Positions 11,593-24,300 of a DNA stretch of 64,000 nucleotides are shown here, in pieces. Source of the stretch: Paracentrotus lividus (Eukaryota > Echinodermata > Echinoidea > Camarodonta > Echinidae); assembly GCA_940671915.1 (NCBI GenBank), contig CALNVZ010000174.1:20216091-20280090 (forward strand), in the 5' to 3' direction. Under the pieces are notes generated by a model, which saw only the letters and a program-made list of their open reading frames with translations, was not told the origin of the DNA and searched no databases. Every line of letters starts with the position of its first letter. Position 1 is the stretch's first letter. A program made the position numbers and the translations under genes.

Positions 11593-12394
11593 TATATACG
11601 TGATTTACATACTATAGAGGTAATGCATCTGAATTCATTACATGTTGTTCATGTACCTACATGTTCTTTGTTGTTTGTAATAATATCAGACATTTGATAG
11701 CAATAGGCCTATCAAGTGGTGTCAGATTCAAAGTCCACTAAATATGCGTTCATATATGCTTTTATATGTTTTTTTACCTAATCTAAACTTTGTCAAGTAC
11801 ACTACAAGGACAAGCCTTATTTTGGGAGGATTACATTTTCAAAAATAAGAAATTGTGAATGGCATCTACAGACCTGTATAGGTCAATCCATAATTTAATG
11901 ATATATCTATCCATGTTTCCTATTTTGTTTTGTTTTTCATTTAGTTTTGAATGATAAAAAGTAAATCAGAAATGGTGTATTGGGGAAAAGTTACAAGTAT
12001 GTTTGTTAATAGTTTTATGGCGAAATTACAATGTAGTATGTTAATTGACCGTAAGCCCACATTAATCCTTTTTGTAAGCCCTGGTATAACAGTTTAGTTG
12101 TAATAAGAAACTGTTTATTGTAGAATCAACTACAGTAGAGTTGTTTATTTCTTTGTGGTTGATATAAACATTTATAACAAGCAATTACTTAAAACAAACA
12201 ACAGCTGAAACACTAGAAGTTTCTTCCCAATAAGAAAATCCCAGAACTAGAGATATTGCATATTTCTCTTGTACATGTATGCTGCCCTCTGTAGTTATAG
12301 ATCACATTTTCCTTGAAATGTTTAGCCATTTAGATTCAATATTGATGAAGTTGTTTACTTATTAAACCCAGTCAAACAATATGTTCATTTATAT
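11593..12394. other. intergenic, nothing recognised
   Basis: AT-rich DNA with no exon, RNA gene or element ends that I can support. Confidence 0.4.
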
Positions 12395-12609
12395 AAGCAA
12401 TTTTGTCACCATTGTAGAAATAGATGAGCTGGTCCTGGCCTTCTATTCCTCACAAAGTATTCTTAGTTAGTTTTCATTGTTGCCCAAGATACAATGTTGA
12501 AATATGTGGATTTAGTTTGGCTCGCTGAGATTGTAGTATGCAGCATGCTTATAGATCATATCACAAGATGTACTGATATAGGACCTGTGTCTACATGAGT
12601 TGATAATCA

Positions 12610-12737
12610 GTGGTGGATCCAGGCAGGGGTGCAAGGGATGCTAGCTCCTCTATAATTTGGAAACCTCTCATTGACTGAAAATTTGGGGTGCTCACTTCCT
12701 TAACGGGCCTGGTGCTCCCTCTGTTATCAGCCACTGA
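12610..12737. mobile_element. small CAGTGG-end MITE
   Basis: It starts CAGTGGTGGATCCAGG and ends with a mirrored CAGCCACTGAT. A sequence with similar ends lies at 53218-53382. The second block-A copy is at about 24881-25012. No coding capacity. Confidence 0.45.
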
Positions 12738-12965
12738 TATGAATAAAACATGAATTTAATCACCAAACTTTTAAAAAGTGTTATTTTCAGTTTAACAAGT
12801 ACATTTTATATGTAATGCTAAAGAAATTATTGAAAATGAACATAAAAGAACAAAAAAAAAAAAAAAAACTGTATGTAAGGGTATTCCCAATTTTCATATT
12901 TTTGTTACAAAAAAAATCTGTTAAACTATCATGTCAGATTGTATGCATGTACATAAATGTACATT

Positions 12966-13470
12966 TTAAAGGGGAAGTTCACCCTGGAATTTTATTGGTC
13001 TTAAAAAATGCCGAAAATAAAAGAAAAATATGAGTGAAGGTTTGGGGAAAATCGTCCAAAATATAATGAAGTTATGAATATTCAAAGTTTTGATTCTGTG
13101 ACGTCACATGCGAGCAGATCTCCTACTGTATGTGTTATGTAGTGTAAATTCCATAAAATGTCTTTTTTTTTTCAGAAGAAAATAATTATGTTTCATGTAT
13201 GGTCGATATACCTTCAAACATATGTTCATATACATGACTATATCAAATTGACCCATTCCTTTATCAAGAACCATGACAAAAAGACAAATTTATGGAATTT
13301 ACATACACAACCAATGGGAGAGCTGCTCGCACGTGACGTCACAGAATCAAAACTAAACATATTCATAACTATTTTTGGGTCGATTTTCTTCAAACTTTCA
13401 CTAATATTTTTCTATTATTTTTCTTCATTTTTTAAGACCAATAAAATTCCAGGGTGAACTTCCCCTTTAA
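12966..13470. mobile_element. TTAA-flanked fold-back MITE, copy 1
   Basis: TTAA precedes AGGGGAAGTTCACCCTGGAA, and the exact reverse complement of that end, followed by TTAA, closes the element. The inverted arms are about 190 bp and contain a 'gtgacgtcac' core near the inner ends. TTAA duplication is the hallmark of piggyBac-like (and Kolobok) transposition; family assignment is an inference. A diverged copy lies at 37910-38409 and the block-A copy at 25237-25734. Confidence 0.8.
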
Positions 13471-13755
13471 ACTGTACTTGTGTTTAAATCTTGAGCGGAT
13501 CAAAAGGAATTTTCCTTCTGGTTTGAAACTGTGCATGTAGGTCTACATGTACATTGTAAAGTGCATTCTCTTATATTTCTAAAAGTGCACTTACCAGATG
13601 TGGCAACATCCAATTTCTATCATTACAGGAAAAAGCCAAAAAGCCAAACATGTACCTTAATGCCCACACATATCATCTTTTTCAGATCTACATGTATTCA
13701 TTAAAATCCCCCTATTTATTTAGCACGCGATCCTCAGACTTAAAATAGACATTAG

Positions 13756-14273
13756 TAGCGTTCACACGGTAGGCCTTAACTCCAAGTTAACTCCAAGTTA
13801 TCCTCAAGAACATAGTCCTTAAGGATAACTTGGAGTTAACTTAGAGTTAAGGCCCGTGTGAACGATCTTGGTGTTTATGTTCTCGAGGACAACTTGGTGT
13901 TTATGTTCTCGACAGATCTTAGGGTTAAGACTCTTAACTCCAAGTTGACTCCAAGCGGTGGGTGGTCCCCGATCGCGCGTTTGACCGTGTGGACGGGATT
14001 TCAGCTTAGAGTTAGTGTTCTCGAGGACAAGAGTGACCCCTTGCATAGGTTAAACTTCCGGCCCCACTGGAGAGACGTAGGGGGAAATGAATTGCGCGCG
14101 CTACCTACAACTTGTACTTCCGGTCATCGAGCCGCTCGCTTGTCCTCGAGGACACTGTTCTCGAGGACAAGCACCCCGTGTGAACGTAACTCGGGAACAA
14201 GCCGTCGGTGTTTAAATTCTTAAGGATACTGTTCTTGAGGACTAAAACCCCGATGGTCCCGTGTGAACATAGC
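13756..14273. mobile_element. GTTCACACGG-end inverted-repeat element
   Basis: The ends are TAGCGTTCACACGG and CCGTGTGAACATAGCTA. The interior is built from shorter inverted repeats: 'ccttaactccaagttaactc' with its mirror by 13860, and 'ctcgaggacaa' repeated in both senses. It is richer in GC than the flanks. Open frames inside on both strands are artefacts of the repeats. The second copy is at about 26020-26534. Confidence 0.7.
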
Positions 14274-15302
14274 TATTGTGCTGTATTGTACAGATAGTCT
14301 GCAATTTATTTCATTACAAGTCCTTTCAATTCCAAGGCAGGTACCAATCAATAATGTACTCCTGAGAAGTTCATCTGTCAAAAAGGGGATCAACATACCT
14401 AGCCACTCAGTCTTTTGATGTTCTTTATTCTATTCAATGCTATTACTTTGCCAAGTTTTCCAAAAAACACAACCATTTCTACCTCTTTGGGGAGTGAGCT
14501 ATTATTTATGTCATCACATTAATCAGGGTAATTTCGGATTTGGATGAAGTTTTAGTTTCAGTTCATTTCCGATTGGGTAATTCTGGCATAGTTGGGTGAT
14601 GCTTCATGGGGTTTGATATGACCCCCATAGGAATGGCCCATTTAGGAGTATGATGTACCTACCACTGTGTTTCAGGGGTGTTTCTGAACTAGGTTTTTGA
14701 AGCAACTTAGTAGTTCCACATACTCTTCAAATTATACACTGTATGTTGTACAATGTAGTCCCATGAGTCACCTTTTAAACTTAGATCTTCTCAATTAAGT
14801 TGAGCTTTTGAGATTAAATGCTTTAATAGGATTAAGAGAGGACAAAGCAAGTTTGTTCAGCACCCTATCTCGTCCCTCCATCTAGCTTATCACTGCACAC
14901 AAATCACACACAAACAGGCTTTGACTATTCCATTTGGAACGCTCCCCTACTGTTTGAATGCCCTAATCTCGACCTAAGCACTCTGGTATGTGAGAAAGTT
15001 ATTTGCTTGGTTTTGGGGGTTACTGAAGCATCATAAAACTTTGTATACACAAAACCTTGCTGAGTGCATCAACGTGATCAGTTTAGTGTAGTATTGGCAC
15101 AGACAGGGAAGTACATGTACAGTACACGATTCTCTCAGTGGCTTGACATACAGGAATACAATGCATCTTTGCTGTTTTGGAATCTAAAACTTTGTGGAAT
15201 ATTCTTGGATATAAGCATTTATTGTGATCTTTTCCTCATGTATTGATGTCATATTGTAACTAGTTGACAGCAGAAAGTAAAGTTGGAAACAAGAAGAGCA
15301 AG
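14274..15302 (+). other. region upstream of numb coding exon 1
   Basis: Unremarkable AT-rich DNA that must contain the 5' UTR or a 3' splice site just upstream of the ATG at 15303. An acceptor-like AGTTGACAG ends at about 15271, but I see no clear TATA box or CpG island, so the transcription start cannot be placed. Confidence 0.35.
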
Positions 15303-15316
15303 ATGGGTAAACTCAA
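15303..15316 (+). CDS. numb: numb coding exon 1 (M-G-K-L-K), block-A copy 1
   Basis: ATG at 15303 sits in a strong context (A at -3, G at +4). The 14 coding bases end in phase 2 at a consensus GTGAGT donor (15317). The next exon begins with one base that completes Lys5, and its upstream reading frame is open, so the product starts M-G-K-L-K-K-F-F-F-G-G. The same exon is present unchanged at 27553. Gly2 invites thought of N-myristoylation, but position 6 is Lys rather than Ser/Thr, so this is doubtful. Confidence 0.65.
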
Positions 15317-18300
15317 GTGAGTATTCAAATTAAAACTTTTGAATTAACCTGTTGCAATTCACAATTTGAAGCTGAACTATTTTAACCATAATATTAACAT
15401 ATCTCATGTATCTATTAACATTTAACAACTTACACATTTTATTGTAGATAAGATCACTAAAATAGTTTATACATGTCATGATGTTCTCAAGTCACATTTC
15501 AGAATTGATTGTGTTCAAGTGAATTCCATTTTTTTTATTTTTATTCTTTGGACCTTTTGCAGTCTTTTCCCCTTTTTAAAAATGTTGAGAATTTAATAGT
15601 AACCTTTTATATGTGATTATGTTTTTCTAGTTTCATTTTGAAATTGAGATGTTGCATGACAAAATTGCAAAACTTGGTTCCCAAAACTTTTATACTTAAC
15701 ATGTTCATTGCACTTTTAATAATAATACAGTTATAATGTCAATTCAAAATTGTGTTCCTTGAGGTATTGAATGTGATGAATGCATGACCCTTGATCTTGC
15801 ATTCTGCTTTCCCATTGCCCAATGCTTAGAATTCCATGTTTACTTTTTGAAGCTCGATATAAACTCATTCTGAGTCAGGCTATTCAAAGAATACAAAAGA
15901 ATGTTTAGGGTGAGTCATCATCAATGATAAAGTAAGAAGGGAGGAGCCATAAAAACAGGATAATTTCCCCCCCCCCCTTTTTCTTTGAAAAAAAAGGTGA
16001 ACTCCACAAAGACTTTTTAAGAGCTACAATGTACAGGGGGCCCATTGCACAAAGAGCTACTTTCATAGCAACTTTGCCATCAATGTGAACTACCATGGTA
16101 CACTGCTTAACAGCCAATCACAATCCAGTATTTATGAAATTTACCATTGATGGAAAGTCGCTATGATATTAGCCTCTAATATGCAACGGGTCCCAGATGT
16201 AGAAACGAGATCAACATTAGGTTTTTGCATAACAGATGTAAACTTGACAATTGCTGGGTATAAATTGATAATTTTGGATTTAATGTGTACCAGACCCTGA
16301 AAATAGATAAATGTATTTCTCTCTCCCTCCCTCTCTCTTATTTTTTAAGGTTAAAACATTCCACATATATTTAAATATCAATTTAGCTGTGCATTTTGCT
16401 TATCACTAAAGAGGGAAAGGGAAAAGTCGCACTTACAATCAATAAGAATCATCAATTTACAATAAACTTACAAAAGATTTACAAAATAGTAGATATTGTA
16501 TGCACACTTAAAATAAAAATGGTTTTTATTCCATTGAAAATTAACAATCGATACCATTTATTTCCTTAATGTTTTTTTTTTTTTGTTGTTTTGTTTTTTT
16601 TGTTTGTTTGTTTGTTTCTTGTGTATTTGTTGTTGTTGTTATTTTTTTATTTTTTTTTTTGGGGGGGGGACATATTAACCTCTTTAATGAGTTCTAATTG
16701 CTTATATTCAATAATTAGTATCAATTACACATGTAGACCTACAGTTACAAGTGCATTATTCAGACTCACATATGGTTCAATATTAGTGCACAGTTTTGGC
16801 ATTGAAACTGATACCCCAATGTCCACTTAACATACACTGCAAGATTAAGAGTACAGTCAATTGGTATTTCCTCTATGAAATTGAAGGCAATTCAAAATCA
16901 TATCAAATAACTTTGTTCAATTCCATAAGCAATTAAAGATCCTTTCATGGAACCCTTCTTTTTTCTCTCTCCTCTCTTTTCTTTTCTTTTGTGTGTGTGT
17001 GTGTGTGTATGTGCGTGTGAAATATTGACTTCCTGTACATAAACCATTCCAAACATCACATTCAGACAATGTCAATAGGAAGCATCTATTTGTGTATGAT
17101 GAACACATTCTATCAATAGTAAGCTTGCAATAGTGGTCTTTCATTGTAATTTGATTAGCCTAATTATATTTTTTTCAGTTTCATCAATGAGACTATAGAC
17201 CATGTAATACACAAATTAATCAAACTGGGCCAGACTGTATTTATGGACATGTACACTTGTACACAGTATGTAAAGTACATGTGATATCATTCAACAATGT
17301 CGGATTACTAACCTACATGTATGGGATCTTTGTACACACATCGAATTCATAATTTTGATGTACTACTGTATTAAAGCCAATATTTTTGCGTCCAGATAAT
17401 TCTGCGATTTTAGACTAGTTGGGGAAATTCGCAAGAGCAAAATTTCGCGATTTGGTGATGACTTCATAACTACATGTATAATAGTCTTGTAGTACCGAGG
17501 TGGAAGTTTTCGCGGTGACCGACCCGCGGATAATTCGCTGAAAATAAAGTCACTGCAAAAATAACCACTTATACAGTATTTCGTAATACTGTGTATAAAG
17601 GAAAAGAGGGACTTTGCAGAAAAATGCTTTATAAAATTATACATGTAGGGCCTATAGGCTCCAATTGATGGATTTCATGTAGGCCTACACCTGTCTTTAG
17701 TATTTGTCTTGTGTTCATTTTACACCGATAAATGTAATTGAGCTAATATCTGAACATATCATTAAGGGAATAAAATCAAATTGAATTTGTCATCACATCG
17801 CAAACTAAACATACTAAATATAATGACAAGGTACTAACGGCTGAGTTGTAATAATGACTTGAAACCCTACAGTTCAATCAAGCATAGATTGCTCTATACT
17901 CACCCTTACGTCAGACACAGTTCGCTGATCACTCTCATAAAATGATGAGTAAATGATAATCCTCTTTGAACCTCCTAGACTAGAAACAGGTTTGTGCATC
18001 GAAGCATGCAAGCTTCTCTATTAAAATAATCCTCTTTCCTTCAATACAGTTCACACACCATCTAAACCAGTGCTACCACACATGAGACGTACAGCATCTG
18101 CATTGGGTGGACTACATCCGCTCTTACTAGACTCCTTCACTTCACTGTAATAATATGATACCAACAGAGAGAGCACACCACCCAGTCATGCACATTTGTA
18201 CGTGGAGACAAAAACTGCTGTGCGTGCCCTACCATAATGTAAATACCATAAGCGAACCGACACAGACGTCGGATGGAGTATCGATACATTTACCCAGTAG

Positions 18301-21300
18301 TCAATGAAAAGAGAGTGAGGCAGAGAGATGGTCTTTCATTGTGAAGGTCCTCACTGTTTTGTATACAAGGTAGAGAGAGAGTTCACAATGAAACAATGAA
18401 ATATTGATTGGCTAGCAGTTATATTATGTATTACTGGCCTTCCATACTGCAGTGTTTGGAATATAAACAGGTGGGAAAGGTGTGCCCTTGCAATTCATTT
18501 GCTGGGATAAATTGGAACTGATTTTTATTGGAAGGGTTTCCCATGAATGTTTGCCTGTATAATAATGGAAGACGTAATGTGGCATAACCTTGATCAGTTC
18601 ATATACAATTCACTTTGTAATTGCAACACGGCTTGCATGCTAGTAACCTATTTTTCTGTCAATGCCAATCAATTGAATAATCAATCAATAAATGTCAGGT
18701 ATAAATTAATTAATTGGGAAATCATCATTTGCTCTAGTAAAAAAACAACATATAGGCTAAACCTAAACAACCACTGTGTACAAACGTGCATCCATTTTTT
18801 TTTTAAATTTATTTATTTATTTATTTTTGTATTTTAATCTGCAGATTGCAGTTTTACTCTCTCTCTCTCTCTCTTTCCCTTGGAAAACTCTGGGAAATTG
18901 AAAACCAAGTTAAGAAAAAAAGCTACATACATGTATGCATGTACATGTAAGCTCGTAATTCTGTCAGAATACTTTGAAATGTGATATTACCTTTATAGAA
19001 CTAGTAATTTAATGCAATAAAGACCCACATGGTCTTGTAAAACTATTTTAAAGAACGATCAATTTGAGGTGTCTCACATTCATTTGTTAATGGTACCAGC
19101 AAAAATTTATAATACAAGTGACAGTCGATTTGAAACAAATACAGTATATGGATGTAGAAAGAAATAAAACTTTTTTATCAATCATACATCTTATCAAGAA
19201 TATGATAAATATTTATAAAATTTGTACTTAATAGTATGTTTGTAAAGTAACACTCTAATGCCCTATTATTTCTGAGGCTGAGTTTCATAAACCTGTCACC
19301 CATACAATGGATCCTATGACTTGTACACTATATAGAGCCAACCTTAAATGTCATACATCTGAATTTATTGTTTGTAAGTGGTTAAGTGTGGATTTATAAT
19401 GACAGGTCAGCAAGCTGATATTCACCTGAGCAGATCTTTTAAAAAAAAGAATGGATATTACACATTTAATGCATGTAAATTTGGGTTGAGCAAACTATTT
19501 AACACATAATAGGAAGGCCTACATGTAGGACCTATTTGATAAATACTACATTGATGGGCAATCAGGTATCCTGTTGGCTTGCATGTTGGCTAAAGTCACA
19601 AATTGTGTTTGCAATCTCTTCAGCTTCAATGCCAAGTCCCTGGACATTTCTCAAGAAAGATTCTTGTATCCTGCACAGAAAATCCCGGCTGATCATGAGT
19701 GAGGCAAACGATTGTGGAAACGCCTTCTCTCTCCAAATAATATTCATTCTTAGAAATATACATGTATCTCTGGCAGAAAATGATAACCAACCTCTTGGCT
19801 ATATCTCTACTTTTAGTACAAACGCTTACCCTATATCCATGACTGGTAATTCTGCTGGAACACGCTGCATACAGGATAGCCACTGCAGACCTTATGGACA
19901 CTCTAATTAAGCAACACCTCTTTGGCAGATTTTATGAGTGCTTGAAACGTTATTACAACAGTGTGAATTAGATTGTTTGTATGTCTAAATATATGTCTAA
20001 AGTCAAGCGTTTGTCAGCTTAGCTTCATACTATATTAAAGCAGTATACAATGCAAGATCAAAGTACATGTTTGCTATTGATGAGCTCAAGAGGTGGTCAG
20101 ATGACTGAATATAGCTTGTTACCAGACAACATGCAATGTTCCCACCAGAGTAAAGCTGATATGTCAGCGTTACTCAGAAAGTTACTAAATGATTTTACAT
20201 TACGTATGTATGTAAGTACATTACAATGTAATGTACCTCTACTTGTGACTGCCCGTACACAAACATTCTACATAAAAGAAATGTCAATTATATTATTGTG
20301 ATTTATTAAAGAATATTTTTGGGTGGGTCATGAAGAGGGAGGGGTGTACATTCTCAACTGTACTTTGGCCCCTTCAAACTCACATGCGGCAATTGATTAA
20401 TGAATATTTGTTCAATCATGATGATACTCACCCAACCATCCATGACATCATCAATACAAGGTATCACAGTAAATTTCACAGGGGGTCCATATTAAATACA
20501 TGTGTATTTGTATATGACAATCATAATACAATGAATGTAAATGTAAAAACATGTATGTTTAACATCTACAAATGTAAAGAAAAGGGTCCATGTAAAAGTT
20601 TCATTTTTTGTATACAGTGTACAACAAATGCAGTATCATGATAAAATTGCCAATTTGAGATTCATTTGCATAAATTCATTGGTTAAAATCAACTTCAAAA
20701 ATCCATAACTTTCTTTACTGCCTTAGAATAATTTATAATCTTGTTCAAAACAAATCAATATGATATCTCCATTTGTACGTTTTCACACAATTCAACTCGA
20801 TACAAATGTTTGAGTGCATTGTAGCCTATAGATTCAGATTCAACTTCACAGCCTATCCTTGTACTAAATTTGGCTAAGTATATGAATGGGATCTTTAAGT
20901 CTTCAACAAATCTCCATTTCTGTAATGTATGCTTTCACAATCCCATATTTTAGTGCTTTCTGAATTCATCATGATGTGCAAAAACTGATCTACAGAGACT
21001 GACATTGACCACCACTCAAATAAATGTATCCTGGATTTGTTTATTCAATTGGTATACCATTACATGTACCCATGCAGTCTCAACAAAACTTTACCCTCGC
21101 TTTATCTAAACAAAACTTGGTGTTGTAAAAAAATCATTGGAGTTAATTCAGAATTGCATTTCCTAGAATAAGTTATGACAGCTAATGCGGCGGTCACAAC
21201 TCGCCGTACCTTCAACGTGCAACTCCCTACGATGGATTTCATAGAATATTCGTGCAGGGAAGGTACAATGCATGTACGACGTAAAGGAGGTTTTTTACAA

Positions 21301-24300
21301 TTATACCCTTACTACAGAAACGCAAGAATCGCAGAAGTTGACCCAGGACCTGTGCGTGCATTGTACATGCAATGCAGGCTACGTTGATGGCACATTCCCC
21401 GTAGCGTAGCTACGACGAGTTGTGATCGCCGCATAAATGGTAAAAATTTGGGGCAATTGCATTGCATCTCTTTAAATTTTTACAGGTTGTAGGCCTACAT
21501 GTATTTTCACTTGATAGACAGTATTTTGTATATAAACCGGATATAGATTTATTCTGAAAGTTTTGTATCAGTGAATAATGCTGTAGTGTGGTTAATATGG
21601 CCTGGGATATAAATATTTACTCAGACTGTCAGTGTGCAACAAACTGCAACTTCCATTGAAATTAATATTTGTAATATAAAACTATGCGGAAATATGATTT
21701 AATACAAAATACCTATTTTAATTGCTCTTTAAAAACAAAAACATTTCTCTTATATTTTTGCGTCCATGAGATGTGAATAGGCCTACCACTATTTCTTTAA
21801 TTTCTCAAACTAAAAAAGTACATGTGAGGAGGACACGTATTGCATGAATTCCTAGCCAATGCTTTCTCTCAGGCACCACAAATATATCCCATCCAAGCAA
21901 GCCAAATGTACTCAGCAATAACAATCCTCAGTTAGAACTTCAAATGCTTTTGAAAGTAGCCCCTACAATGTACGCGTACATAAATACTTTTATAAAATGG
22001 CTCTGTGATTTTACGCATCGTGGTTGGTCAAAACGCGTCACGTGTGCATGCTGAATTTTCGATGCAAAGCACCATGGTGCATTTTGCTGTGCAAAAAAAG
22101 TGATAACACATACATCCGGTCTTTTCCGTGTCTTGTTTACTTTGTTGGATGACGATCGTAATGTAGATCTTGAGCTACTTACCAAAAATTGCAAGGGATA
22201 ATCCCTTGGAATTTTTTTGGTAAGTAACTCAAGATTTACTAGATCTAGCAAAATGTTGCAATTTTATAAAAGCGTTAACACACTTCCCTGTATCGTGCGA
22301 TTAAACGTAAATGCAGTGATCGCTCGATGCTTCAGATGGGGCACCGCTGCACACTCGCCTGCGGCTCGTTGCAGCACGACCCCTATCCAAAGCTATCTCG
22401 CTGTGCACTGCATTCACCGCTAACGCACGCTCGGGTGTGGTGTTAATGCTATAATGATACATTCTGAGCTCAGTACAAAACTGTAGGTCAGCTATTCACA
22501 GCGTCAAAGTCTTCACGGAATGTAAACAATGACTACCATAAACCCCTAACTGTATTTTATTGATTTCAAGTTAATCTATTTATCATTTGGTCATCTTATC
22601 TGTGATAAGGCTGATAAATGTGATGAGGTCATATGCAGTTCATTGCAATGGTATGTAGATTTTTGGAAGGTTTGTACACCTGGAATAATTCAAAAAGCAA
22701 GGAGCTTTGTGTTGAAGCTCCTTGCTAAAGTTACAATCAATCCCAACTATGGATAGTATATAGAACCATAACATGGTTATTAATCCTAAATTGATTTGAT
22801 CCCAGTTGGGATTGATTTTAGCTGACAAGTGAACCCCCCCCCCCCCAGTTGGAGCTAGAAGAATATCAAGAACAGATTGCAGGACACAAACCTATAGGCC
22901 TACTGTAATGTAGGCCTACATGAGGCCAACATGAATCAAAGTACCCTTCCCAACTTGGCACTGCATGCACAAAAATTTATTCACAGAGAATCAAACTTTA
23001 TTAACATTGCTCATGTGCACACGAATGTTCAACCATCAAATTAAAGGGAAAAATATTACAAGCAAACATATTTCAAAAGTGAAGAGATCCAGTACGTAGC
23101 CTTTTACCCTTTTGGAGTATTAAAATGACCATGTTATGATCCATTCATGAATCAAGAAACAGGCAGTTACATGTTATAGTATGGATCTGAATTCTGTGAT
23201 GAGGTAGGCTACATGTAAATGGAATAAACCCCAAAATGTGTTTTCAAAAACACTTTATAGTTGGCTAACTTTATCTTATATTAGAAGTAATACATAATTT
23301 GTTATTATTTCCAATAGAAGGCTTGCAAAGCCAGAGAATATCCTGAATATCTTCCCTTAATAATAGAAAGATCAAACACATATTATTGTGAAATGTTATT
23401 ACTGTGTTACCATATGTAACATGGATTATTATTTCCTTTCATCTTGCTGAAATCTTATACCGAGGGATTATTCCCCTCCAAAAAGTGATAAATGGTTTGC
23501 TCAGGCCTAAATCACTATAAAGGACATCATATGATACAAAGCTGTCTTTTGCAAAAATAAAATAACTGTAAACTGACAAAATTTATCTATGTGGTAACCC
23601 CCCCCCCCCCCCAATACCAGGATCTATTTGATATATAATTTTTCTTTCGGTTACAAAAACGCATTACAATTTGCTCCACAATATATAGGCCTACAAGGCA
23701 GCAATNNNNNNNNNNNNNNNNNNNNNNNNNNNNNNNNNNNNNNNNNNNNNNNNNNNNNNNNNNNNNNNNNNNNNNNNNNNNNNNNNNNNNNNNNNNNNNN
23801 NNNNNNNNNNNNNNNNNNNNNNNNNNNNNNNNNNNNNNNNNNNNNNNNNNNNNNNNNNNNNNNNNNNNNNNNNNNNNNNNNNNNNNNNNNNNNNNNNNNN
23901 NNNNNNNNNNNNNNNNNNNNNNNNNNNNNNNNNNNNNNNNNNNNNNNNNNNNNNNNNNNNNNNNNNNNNNNNNNNNNNNNNNNNNNNNNNNNNNNNNNNN
24001 NNNNNNNNNNNNNNNNNNNNNNNNNNNNNNNNNNNNNNNNNNNNNNNNNNNNNNNNNNNNNNNNNNNNNNNNNNNNNNNNNNNNNNNNNNNNNNNNNNNN
24101 NNNNNNNNNNNNNNNNNNNNNNNNNNNNNNNNNNNNNNNNNNNNNNNNNNNNNNNNNNNNNNNNNNNNNNNNNNNNNNNNNNNNNNNNNNNNNNNNNNNN
24201 NNNNNNNNNNNNNNNNNNNNNNNNNNNNNNNNNNNNNNNNNNNNNNNNNNNNNNNNNNNNNNNNNNNNNNNNNNNNNNNNNNNNNNNNNNNNNNNNNNNN

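Larger units (their letters stand above)
12395..15784 (+). repeat. block A, copy 1 (direct copy at 24675-28030)
   Basis: The segment matches 24675-28030 base for base apart from many single-base differences, mostly one-base deletions in the second copy. It contains a CAGTGG-type element, a TTAA fold-back element, a GTTCACACGG element and numb coding exon 1. See the duplication finding for interpretation. Confidence 0.9.
15785..23705. repeat. block B, copy 1 (inverted copy at 28031-35963)
   Basis: The segment reappears as its reverse complement at 28031-35963 with few differences, mostly single-base indels. It holds mobile elements and no convincing gene. It ends exactly at the N run. Confidence 0.9.

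Noticed and set aside
13819..14223. Open frames on both strands near 14 kb
   Set aside because: They lie inside a GTTCACACGG inverted-repeat element and mirror each other.
16591..16830. Phe/Leu-rich open frame resembling a membrane protein
   Set aside because: Its hydrophobic part is encoded by T-rich simple repeats.
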